A DNA stretch of 5,103 nt from Pseudomonadota bacterium (GTDB lineage Bacteria; Pseudomonadota; Gammaproteobacteria; Burkholderiales; Burkholderiaceae_B). Shown here piece by piece: positions 1 through 5,103 of the stretch (positions are counted from its first letter, which is position 1; each line of letters begins with the position of its first letter). The stretch is from contig JAEWFK010000115.1 of NCBI GenBank assembly GCA_023388835.1, positions 1-5,103 of the forward strand, in the 5' to 3' direction. Below the pieces are notes generated by a model that had not been told where the DNA came from, ran no database searches, and worked only from the letters and a program-made list of their open reading frames with translations. The position numbers and the translations under genes are program-made.

Positions 1-209
1 GCGCAAGCAAGCCGGTTTCCGGCACGCGCACTACCGAATACACGCCCACGTGGCGCAGCAATCGGGGCCGTGGCCCCGCCTTCCGGCACCTGCCGCCGAT
101 TCGTTCCATTGAACGCATCATTCGACGCCCCCGCCTCACGGCAACCGGCGTCCACGCTCCACCCGCCTAACTCGCGATCGTGGATTCTGTTCGACCTATA
201 GGAGAACAC
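1..209. other. Non-coding leader upstream of infA with GC-rich hairpins
   Basis: I see no gene here that I can support. All three forward frames can be read for a distance, but none gives a recognisable protein; one ends at a TGA near 110 and another at a TAA near 168, so a short 3' end of an upstream gene cannot be excluded. Two inverted repeats are visible: GCCGG-TTT-CCGGC at 11-23, and a 6-bp stem CGGGGC/GCCCCG at 63-68 and 73-78 with loop CGTG. Neither is followed by a T-run, so they are poor intrinsic terminators. AATCGG (60-65) could also pair with CCGATT (96-101), competing with the second hairpin. No convincing -35/-10 pair was found. Confidence 0.5.
200..205 (+). promoter_or_regulatory. 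Ribosome binding site of infA
   Basis: AGGAGA lies 4 nt before the ATG at 210 and is a strong Shine-Dalgarno match. It fixes the start at 210 rather than at the upstream in-frame GTG at 180, which would put this site inside the coding region. Confidence 0.85.
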
Positions 210-470
210 ATGGCTAAAGAAGAACTCATCGAAATGGGCGGTCTCGTCACCGAAGTCCTGCCCGATTCCCGTTTCCGCGTCACGCTGGACAACGGCCACG
301 CCGTCGTCGCCTACACCGGCGGCAAAATGCGCAAGCACCACATCCGCATTCTCGCGGGCGACAAAGTATCGCTCGAAATGTCCCCTTACGACCTGGGCAA
401 GGCACGCATCGTATACCGCCATATCGCAGGTCGCCCCGCAGGCGCCTCGACTCAGCGCCGCCGCCGCTGA
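210..470 (+). CDS. infA: Translation initiation factor IF-1, long form
   Basis: IF-1 binds the A site of the 30S subunit and works with IF-2 and IF-3 during initiation in the cytoplasm. The 86-residue product starts MAKEELIEMGGLVTEVLP and carries the single S1/OB-fold that makes up the whole of IF-1 (residues about 4-72). Family landmarks are present: FRVTLDNGH (22-30), GGKMRKHHIRILAGDKV (37-53) and SPYDLGKARIVYR (58-70). E. coli IF-1 is 72 residues and ends just after the equivalent of residue 70; here about 14 extra residues follow, ending in RRRR. Such longer IF-1 proteins are, as I recall, typical of a second infA copy in Burkholderiales, the standard copy lying near ribosomal protein genes; no ribosomal protein genes are visible here. 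The ATG at 210 has a good ribosome binding site. The family assignment is certain; the paralogue status is inference. Confidence 0.95.
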   Translation: MAKEELIEMGGLVTEVLPDSRFRVTLDNGHAVVAYTGGKMRKHHIRILAGDKVSLEMSPYDLGKARIVYRHIAGRPAGASTQRRRR

Positions 471-477
471 GCCAGAA

Positions 478-500
478 GCCCGGGGAAGCGCCGGGCATTA
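478..500 (+). terminator. Possible weak terminator after infA
   Basis: A 6-bp all-GC stem, GCCCGG (478-483) and CCGGGC (491-496), with a 7-nt loop begins 8 nt after the infA stop. It is followed by ATTACAATTG rather than a run of T, so intrinsic termination would be weak. It may instead stabilise the 3' end of the infA message. The same short gap must also hold any pgi promoter. Confidence 0.3.
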
Positions 501-504
501 CAAT
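499..504 (+). promoter_or_regulatory. Candidate -10 box for pgi (weak)
   Basis: TACAAT matches five of six positions of the sigma-70 -10 consensus and lies 32 nt before the pgi start codon, a plausible distance. No TTGACA-like -35 is present at 16-18 nt upstream, where the infA-end hairpin sits. The call rests on the hexamer alone, so chance is a real alternative. Confidence 0.2.
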
Positions 505-526
505 TGCTCCCTGCTGTCATCGCACC

Positions 527-530
527 GGAG
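527..530 (+). promoter_or_regulatory. Ribosome binding site of pgi
   Basis: GGAG lies 5 nt before the GTG at 536 and supports this non-ATG start. Confidence 0.7.
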
Positions 531-535
531 CAAGC

Positions 536-2137
536 GTGAACGAGAACACAAAGAAAACGGCGATCGAGCCCTTCCAACCCACCGGCCTCGCCGAGCTGCG
601 CGAGTGGGTTGAATTCAGCACCGCGGCCAAGGCTGCGACCATAGACTCCTCCCGTCTGGCGTTGATCAATGCAGCGGGCATCGAGCTCGACCTCAGCGGG
701 CAGGTTGCCTCGCCGGCCTTGCAGGAAGCGGGGGCCGCCCTATTGGCCGCTCGAGATTTCGAAGGCATGCGCCGGAAGCTGCTTGAAGGCGGCATTGTCA
801 ATCCTACTGAAGACCGCGCAGCCTGGCATACCGCACTGCGGGCTCCGGCTTCCATGCCGGAAGTGGGCGCCGAGCGTCAGCGTCTGATCGAATTCATCCA
901 CAATGCCGACTCCGAACGGAGATGGCGCAATATCGTTCATATCGGCATCGGAGGCAGCGATTGGGGAGTCCGGCTGGCGGTTGCCGCATTCGGGTACGCG
1001 GGCACCTGGCGCCAGGTCCACTTCGTGGCCAACATCGACGGACACGCCATTCAAGGCGGCCTGTCGGGATTCGATCCCCACGACACGCTCATCGTCATGG
1101 CTTCGAAGTCATTCGCCACCTCGGAAACATTGGAAAACGGTCGGCGGGCGCTCGAATGGCTGCAGGCCGCCGGCGTGGCGGACCCCTACAAGCAGATGGT
1201 CGCCATCACCGCGCGGCCGGATGTGGCCCGTGAATGGGGCATTCCCGACGCCCACATTTTCACGCTATGGGATTGGGTGGGCGGCCGCTTCTCGCTATGG
1301 TCGGCGGTCAGCCTGACCACCGCTCTGGCCGTCAGCGCGGACGTCGTCGCCGGCATGCAGGCCGGCGCAGCGGCGATGGACAAACACTTCGCCGAGGCAC
1401 CGCCTGAAGAAAACGCCGCCGTCCAGATGGCCCTATCGGGTGTCGTGAACCGCAGCATCCTCGGCTATGGCTCCCTGAATATCGCACCTTACGACTTCCG
1501 CCTGGCCAATCTTGTCCCCTACATCCAGCAGCTTGAAATGGAATCGCTGGGCAAATCGGTCGACGTCGGTGGTGCGCCCGTAGACGTGCCCACCGGCCCC
1601 GCCGTCTGGGGCATGCCGGGTACCGACGCCCAGCACACCTTCTTCCAGTGGTTGCACCAGGGCAGTGACGGCGCTCCCGTCGATTTCATCATCTGCGCAC
1701 ATGCCGACCACGCTTGGCCTCAGCACCATCGCATATTGCTCGCCAACTGCCTGGCACAGCGACAGGCCTTGCTGCAGGGGAAACCATACGAAGAAGCGCT
1801 GAAGGAATGCCTGGCCGGCGACATGCCCAAGAAGCGCGCCGAGTGGCTGGCCCGCCACCGCGTCTATGGCGGCGGGCGCCCTTCCAATCTGATCGTGCTG
1901 CCGCGCTTATCGCCCTATACGCTGGGTGCACTTCTGGCCTTGTACGAGCACAAAGTGTTCGTGCAAGGGCTGATCTGGGGCATCAATCCCTTCGACCAGT
2001 GGGGGGTGGAATACGGCAAGGTTTTGGCCGCAGGCCTGACCCGCCAGCTGGCCGGAACCGACCCGGTCGGTACCGGCAACGATGCTTCGACGGCCTATTG
2101 GGTCGAGCGGCTCAAAGGCCCATGCAAAGATACTTGA
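536..2137 (+). CDS. pgi: Glucose-6-phosphate isomerase
   Basis: Interconverts glucose 6-phosphate and fructose 6-phosphate in the cytoplasm. The 533-residue product is close to the usual length of the large bacterial enzyme (E. coli 549). The first SIS domain holds HIGIGGSDWG (135-144) and the phosphate-binding stretch MASKSFATSET (188-198). The PGI signature DWVGGRFSLWSAVSL is at 246-260, with Arg251 at the conserved active-site arginine. MESLGKS gives the catalytic base Glu336; GTDAQHTF gives the ring-opening His367, 31 residues later as in the mammalian enzyme. The C-terminal signature GLIWGINPFDQWGVEYGK (478-495) ends in the conserved Lys495. All catalytic residues are present, so the enzyme should be active. 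It starts with GTG, supported by GGAG 5 nt upstream. The gap from infA is 65 bp, so independent expression is possible. Its last eight codons overlap the end of the convergent gabD. In Bordetella-like bacteria with incomplete glycolysis, the enzyme would serve mainly gluconeogenesis and sugar-nucleotide supply; this last point is inference. Confidence 0.97.
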   Translation: MNENTKKTAIEPFQPTGLAELREWVEFSTAAKAATIDSSRLALINAAGIELDLSGQVASPALQEAGAALLAARDFEGMRRKLLEGGIVNPTEDRAAWHTALRAPASMPEVGAERQRLIEFIHNADSERRWRNIVHIGIGGSDWGVRLAVAAFGYAGTWRQVHFVANIDGHAIQGGLSGFDPHDTLIVMASKSFATSETLENGRRALEWLQAAGVADPYKQMVAITARPDVAREWGIPDAHIFTLWDWVGGRFSLWSAVSLTTALAVSADVVAGMQAGAAAMDKHFAEAPPEENAAVQMALSGVVNRSILGYGSLNIAPYDFRLANLVPYIQQLEMESLGKSVDVGGAPVDVPTGPAVWGMPGTDAQHTFFQWLHQGSDGAPVDFIICAHADHAWPQHHRILLANCLAQRQALLQGKPYEEALKECLAGDMPKKRAEWLARHRVYGGGRPSNLIVLPRLSPYTLGALLALYEHKVFVQGLIWGINPFDQWGVEYGKVLAAGLTRQLAGTDPVGTGNDASTAYWVERLKGPCKDT

Positions 2138-3563
2138 CCACCATGTAGTCGTCCAAGCCATAGTGCGAGCCTTCGCGCCCTAAACCGGACTGTTTCATCC
2201 CGCCGAAGGGCGCGGCCTCGTTGGACACGATGCCGGTATTGATTCCGACCATGCCGTATTCCAGCGCTTCCGCCACCCTCCACACGCGGCCGATGTCGCG
2301 GCTGTAGAAATAGGCCGCCAGGCCGAATTCCGTGTCGTTGGCCAGGGCGATCACTTCCTCGTCGCGGCTGAAGCGGAACAACGGCGCGACAGGTCCGAAG
2401 GTCTCCTCGGTCGCGATGCGCATGGCGGACGTCATGTTGGCCAGTACGGTCGGTTCGAAGAAGGTGCCGCCCAGAGCGTGGACACGGCCACCCGTCAACA
2501 CCTCGGCGCCCTGTTCCATGGCGTCATCAATATGCTCTTGTACCTTCCTGACCGCGTGTTCGTCGATCAGCGGCCCTAGCGTGATGCCGTCGTCCATGCC
2601 GTTGCCGACCTGCAGCCCCGCCACTGCCCGAACCAGCCGCCGCGCGAACTCGTCGTAGACCTTTTCATGGACGTAGAGCCGGTTGGCACACACGCAAGTC
2701 TGGCCGGTATTGCGGTACTTGCTTGCCATGGCGCCTTCCACAGCGGCATCCAGATCGGCATCGTCAAACACGATGAACGGGGCGTTGCCGCCCAGTTCCA
2801 TGGACACCTTCTTGATGGTGGAAGCAGTCTGCTCCATGAGCACACGGCCGACTTCGGTGGAACCCGTGAAGCTGAGCTTGCGCACTCGGGGATTGGCAGT
2901 CATCTCACCGCCGATTTCCGAGGCGGAGCCCGTAACCACGGAGAATACGCCCGCGGGCACACCTGCCTCTTCTGCCAGCACCGCCAAGGCCAGTGCGGAG
3001 AATGGGGTCTGAGTCGCCGGCTTGACCACGATGGGGCAGCCCGCCGCCAGCGCCGCGCCCACTTTGCGAGTGATCATGGCGGCTGGAAAATTCCAGGGGG
3101 TGATGGCCGCGCAGACGCCGACAGGCTCCTTCAGGACCACAATGCGCTTGCCCGGCGCGTTCGTGGGAACCGTGTCGCCATAAGCCCGCTTGCCTTCCTC
3201 GGCGAACCATTCCAGATAAGACGCGGCATACGCGACTTCTCCGCGTGCCTCCGCCAGGGGCTTGCCCTGTTCGAGCGTCATGATACGGGCGAGGTCGTCC
3301 GTGTGGGCCAGCATCAGATCGAACCAGCGGCGCAGAATGGCGGCCCTTTCCTTTGCCGTCTTTGCGCGCCATGCCGGCCATGCCGCATCGGCCGCCTCAA
3401 TCGCCCGGAGCGTCTCGGCGGCGCCCATTTTAGGTATGCGGCCCAGTTCGGCGCCATTTGCCGGGTTGGTCACGGGAATCGTTGCGCCCTGGTCTGCATC
3501 GCACCATGCGCCGGCCACGTAGCATTGCTGCCGGAACAGCGACGGCTTGTTCAATTCATGCAT
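2112..3563 (-). CDS. gabD: NAD(P)-dependent succinate-semialdehyde dehydrogenase (possibly glutarate-semialdehyde dehydrogenase)
   Basis: Oxidises succinate semialdehyde to succinate, the last step of 4-aminobutyrate breakdown feeding the TCA cycle. The 483 residues match the GabD length (E. coli 482). Aldehyde dehydrogenase landmarks are in order: TPWNFP (155-160) with Asn158 of the oxyanion hole, VVKPATQTPFSA with cofactor-binding Lys181, FTGSTEVG (232-239) of the Rossmann fold, MELGG with general base Glu256, GQTCVCANR with nucleophile Cys290 and neighbouring Cys292, and EETFGP with cofactor-ribose Glu387. Arg166 and Arg284 lie where the family binds the substrate carboxylate. The start is the ATG at 3563 (MHELNKPS), preceded by GAGGTGG; the open frame extends 35 codons further upstream, but those residues are not family-like. 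The C-terminus YMVVKYLCMGL is typical of GabD, confirming the 3' overlap with pgi. No gabT, transporter or regulator of GABA use is adjacent. Close homologues (DavD) use glutarate semialdehyde in lysine breakdown, which sequence alone cannot exclude. NADP preference is expected from the KPATQTPFSA type but is inferred. Confidence 0.92.
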   Translation of the reverse strand: MHELNKPSLFRQQCYVAGAWCDADQGATIPVTNPANGAELGRIPKMGAAETLRAIEAADAAWPAWRAKTAKERAAILRRWFDLMLAHTDDLARIMTLEQGKPLAEARGEVAYAASYLEWFAEEGKRAYGDTVPTNAPGKRIVVLKEPVGVCAAITPWNFPAAMITRKVGAALAAGCPIVVKPATQTPFSALALAVLAEEAGVPAGVFSVVTGSASEIGGEMTANPRVRKLSFTGSTEVGRVLMEQTASTIKKVSMELGGNAPFIVFDDADLDAAVEGAMASKYRNTGQTCVCANRLYVHEKVYDEFARRLVRAVAGLQVGNGMDDGITLGPLIDEHAVRKVQEHIDDAMEQGAEVLTGGRVHALGGTFFEPTVLANMTSAMRIATEETFGPVAPLFRFSRDEEVIALANDTEFGLAAYFYSRDIGRVWRVAEALEYGMVGINTGIVSNEAAPFGGMKQSGLGREGSHYGLDDYMVVKYLCMGL

Positions 3564-3657
3564 TTTCCACCTCGCATGCCTTAAAGACGATAATGCCGGG
3601 TATCTTACTCCCTCGCCCACCCACGGCCGCCACCGCCGGCGCCATCTGCAGCTCCTC
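3564..3657. promoter_or_regulatory. Divergent intergenic region between gabD and the DMT exporter
   Basis: These 94 bp must carry the gabD promoter and probably that of the exporter. AT-rich hexamers in an otherwise GC-rich stretch are the only candidates: GATAAT at 3589-3594 on the plus strand (five of six -10 matches) and TAAGAT on the minus strand (complement of 3602-3607). Neither has a good -35 at the right spacing. No clear operator palindrome is visible. Confidence 0.45.
3567..3573 (-). promoter_or_regulatory. Ribosome binding site of gabD
   Basis: Read on the minus strand this is GAGGTGG, separated from the ATG at 3563 by AAA. The GAGG core is 6 nt from the start codon. It decides for this start over the longer open frame. 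Confidence 0.75.
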
Positions 3658-4557
3658 ATGCAAGCCAAAGACTACCGAGATCTTTTCATCCTCGCCGCCA
3701 TCTGGGGCAGCTCCTTTCTGTTCATGCATCTGAGCGTCGGAGAGTTCGGGCCTTTCGCGCTGGTGGAGGTTCGAGTCGGGTTTGGCGCCCTCTTTCTACT
3801 GACCGTTGCCGGGATGCGCGGCCGCCTTGGCGTGCTGTGGCGACACGCCCGCCATATCAGCGTCGCAGGCATCTTTGCTGCAGGGCTCCCCTTTCTTGCC
3901 TTCAACTTCGCAGCGCAAAGCGTGCCTGCGGGGTTCATGGCCGTCATCAACGCCATGACGCCCCTGTTCGGCGCGCTGATCGCCCGCCTCTGGCTGAAGG
4001 AACATCTGACGCGGGCGCGAGTGATCGGCCTGATGCTGGGATTCACCGGCATCGTTGTGCTGGTGTGGAAGGACCTGTCTTTCAGCGCGGGCGGGATGGG
4101 CCCCGGCGTGCTCGCATGCCTGGGCGCGTCGCTTTGCTATGGCTACTCTGCCTGCTATACCACCCGCTACCTGAAGGGTGTGGACCCGCTCGCCCTGGCG
4201 GCCGGCAGCGTCACCGCCGCGGCCATCGCCTTGCTGCCGTTGGCGGTCTTTGCCTGGCCGTCGACACCGATCTCGATGGGATCGTGGGGAGCCGCGTTGG
4301 CGCTCGCGCTGCTGTGCACGGGGCTGGCCTACATCATCTTCTATGGCCTCATCGACCGAGTGGGAGCATCCCGCAGCATCACCGTCACCTTTCTGGTTCC
4401 ACTGTTCGGCATCTTCTGGGGAGCGCTGATTCTGCATGAACCGCTGAGCCCGCGGATGCTGGGGGGCACCGCCATCGTGCTGTTGGGTACACTGCTCGCG
4501 ACCGGCTTCATTGGCGGCGGCCGCAAGAAGGCGCGCGTCTTGGGCGCCACCGATTAA
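3658..4557 (+). CDS. EamA/DMT-family permease, putative small-molecule exporter
   Basis: An inner-membrane protein of the drug/metabolite transporter superfamily (RhaT/YdcZ/EamA type), whose known members export amino acids, metabolites or drugs. The 299 residues fit the usual ten-helix form with two EamA repeats, roughly 8-137 and 149-282. The N-terminus DYRDLFILAAIWGSSFLFM (5-23) is the classic first helix with the WGSSF motif. Hydrophobic stretches follow near 33-51, 67-85, 91-110, 122-138, 149-167, 178-198, 210-230, 240-260 and 266-285. The end of repeat 1 has PLFGALIARLWLKEHLT (102-118) and repeat 2 mirrors it with PLFGIFWGALILHEPLS (248-264), both with the conserved Glu at the helix end. 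A basic tail GGGRKKAR faces the cytoplasm. The ATG at 3658 is chosen because the helix begins right after it; upstream in-frame residues are polar and Arg/His-rich. No clear Shine-Dalgarno precedes it. The substrate cannot be told from sequence, and neither neighbour settles it. Confidence 0.88.
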   Translation: MQAKDYRDLFILAAIWGSSFLFMHLSVGEFGPFALVEVRVGFGALFLLTVAGMRGRLGVLWRHARHISVAGIFAAGLPFLAFNFAAQSVPAGFMAVINAMTPLFGALIARLWLKEHLTRARVIGLMLGFTGIVVLVWKDLSFSAGGMGPGVLACLGASLCYGYSACYTTRYLKGVDPLALAAGSVTAAAIALLPLAVFAWPSTPISMGSWGAALALALLCTGLAYIIFYGLIDRVGASRSITVTFLVPLFGIFWGALILHEPLSPRMLGGTAIVLLGTLLATGFIGGGRKKARVLGATD

Positions 4558-4602
4558 GTCGCCGCAATAGCAAGGGCACCATGTGTATCATCTGCGACCG
4601 CC

Positions 4603-4620
4603 TGTCAGCAAAGGCTGGCA
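4603..4620 (+). other. Hairpin between the exporter and tenA (possible terminator or leader structure)
   Basis: TGTCAGC (4603-4609) and GCTGGCA (4614-4620) form a 7-bp stem (one G-T pair) around the loop AAAG. It is followed by ATCCCTTATT, which is only moderately T-rich, so termination after the exporter would be inefficient. The stem ends 12 nt before the tenA ribosome binding site and could instead be part of the tenA leader. The gap 4558-4643 does not contain the conserved elements of a TPP (THI-box) riboswitch. Confidence 0.35.
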
Positions 4621-4632
4621 ATCCCTTATTCC

Positions 4633-4637
4633 GGAGG
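4633..4637 (+). promoter_or_regulatory. Ribosome binding site of the tenA-type gene
   Basis: GGAGG lies 6 nt before the GTG at 4644, ideal spacing. An ATG at 4639 is only 1 nt away and is followed at once by TAG, so it is not the start. Confidence 0.8.
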
Positions 4638-4643
4638 CATGTA

Positions 4644-5103
4644 GTGACACCCGACACCCCATTCGATCGGCTTAAACAGTTCTGTTCGGCCGAATGGCGC
4701 GCATACTGCGAGCACGAATTCATCAGGCAACTGGGCGCCGGGACACTTCCCATGGAGGCCTTCCAGCATTATCTGAAGCAGGATTATCTCTTCCTGGTGC
4801 ACTTCGGCAGGGCATGGGGTCTGGCAGTCTACAAAAGCCGCGACATCGGCCAGTTGCGCCAGTCGCTCGATTCCCTCAAGGCCATCATCGACGTCGAACT
4901 CGACTTGCATGTCGAGTATTGCGCCGAGTGGGGCATCACAGAAGCCGAACTACGAGACTTGGCCGAATCGCGCGCCACGCTGGCCTATACCCGTTATGTG
5001 CTCGAGACAGGGAACCGGGGCGACATCCTTGACCTGCATGTGGCGCTGGCACCGTGCATCGTCGGCTACGCCGAGATCGGCAGCTGGCTGGTGGATCAGC
5101 GCT
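4644..5103 (+). CDS. tenA: TenA-family thiaminase II / aminopyrimidine aminohydrolase (3' end beyond window)
   Basis: TenA hydrolyses aminomethyl-pyrimidine from degraded thiamine to hydroxymethyl-pyrimidine, and can cleave thiamine itself, for thiamine salvage in the cytoplasm. The frame is open from GTG 4644 to the window edge, 153 codons; the family is about 220 residues, so roughly the last third is missing. It begins MTPDTPFDRLKQFCSAEW and is predicted all-helical, of the haem-oxygenase-like TenA/THI-4/PqqC fold. FQHYLKQDYLFL (40-51) is the family signature with Asp47, matching B. subtilis Asp44. ATLAYTRYVL (111-120) carries Tyr115, matching Tyr112. ALAPCIVGYAEIG (134-146) carries Cys138, matching the catalytic Cys135, which places it in the cysteine-containing TenA_C class. 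The catalytic glutamate (Glu205 in B. subtilis) lies beyond the window. No other thiamine gene or TPP riboswitch is in view. The exporter 86 bp upstream points the same way and could be co-transcribed, but this is unproven. Start choice is supported by GGAGG 6 nt upstream. Confidence 0.9.
   Translation, partial: MTPDTPFDRLKQFCSAEWRAYCEHEFIRQLGAGTLPMEAFQHYLKQDYLFLVHFGRAWGLAVYKSRDIGQLRQSLDSLKAIIDVELDLHVEYCAEWGITEAELRDLAESRATLAYTRYVLETGNRGDILDLHVALAPCIVGYAEIGSWLVDQR

Noticed and set aside
1..121. Possible minus-strand gene starting near 121 and running off the left edge
   Set aside because: The frame is open for about 40 codons, but the sequence matches nothing I recognise and only a vague purine-rich stretch precedes it. 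Too short to support; flanking sequence would decide.
180..209. Ten-residue upstream extension of infA from a GTG at 180
   Set aside because: IF-1 proteins begin MAKE, and the strong AGGAGA site precedes the ATG at 210 and would lie inside the extended frame.
2667..3584. 305-codon open frame on the plus strand opposite gabD
   Set aside because: Its translation is rich in Arg, His and Gly with no recognisable domain, and it is fully antisense to a gene with intact aldehyde dehydrogenase motifs. Long antisense frames are common in GC-rich genes.
3796..4437. 213-codon open frame on the minus strand opposite the DMT exporter
   Set aside because: The product is low-complexity (Gln, Arg, His, Gly rich) and mirrors the codon bias of the exporter; no start signal or family resemblance.
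4586..4591. TATCAT as a -10 box for tenA
   Set aside because: No matching -35 at proper spacing and the TG extension is offset by one base; judged as chance.
4626..4910. 94-codon minus-strand frame (and an overlapping plus-strand frame from 4694) across tenA
   Set aside because: They are shadows of the tenA frame, which carries the family's conserved Asp, Tyr and Cys motifs.
1..5103. CRISPR arrays, tRNA/rRNA genes, insertion sequences, phage or toxin-antitoxin and defence genes
   Set aside because: Looked for on both strands; no regularly spaced repeats, terminal inverted repeats, transposase motifs, cloverleaf sequences or small paired genes were seen.

Overview
No novel system is visible here. 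The window reads as an ordinary GC-rich (about 60 % by eye) proteobacterial chromosome segment with five housekeeping or metabolic genes. The organism is most likely a member of the Burkholderiales, plausibly the Alcaligenaceae (Bordetella/Achromobacter/Pusillimonas-like). The main reason is the long-form translation initiation factor IF-1 with a basic C-terminal tail, a variant I associate with this order; the overall codon and protein character fits. This placement is inference from memory, not a database result.

Layout: 1-209 is a non-coding leader with two GC-rich hairpins and no gene I can support. At 210-470 (+) lies a long-form infA. At 536-2137 (+) lies pgi, glucose-6-phosphate isomerase, with a GTG start. 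At 2112-3563 (-) lies a gabD-type succinate-semialdehyde dehydrogenase, convergent with pgi; the two reading frames share 26 bp at their 3' ends. A 94-bp divergent gap separates gabD from a 10-TM EamA/DMT-family exporter at 3658-4557 (+). After an 86-bp gap containing a hairpin, a tenA-type gene (thiaminase II / aminopyrimidine aminohydrolase) starts with GTG at 4644 (+) and runs off the right edge.

Functional picture: the genes serve translation initiation, hexose-phosphate interconversion (gluconeogenesis and cell-envelope sugar supply), oxidation of succinate semialdehyde (or glutarate semialdehyde) to the dicarboxylate, small-molecule efflux, and thiamine-pyrimidine salvage. They do not form one obvious pathway. 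infA and pgi point the same way but probably have separate transcription signals. gabD is alone, with no gabT partner in view. No tRNA, rRNA, CRISPR, IS element or phage feature was seen. The intact genes have the expected family lengths and catalytic residues, with no frameshift.
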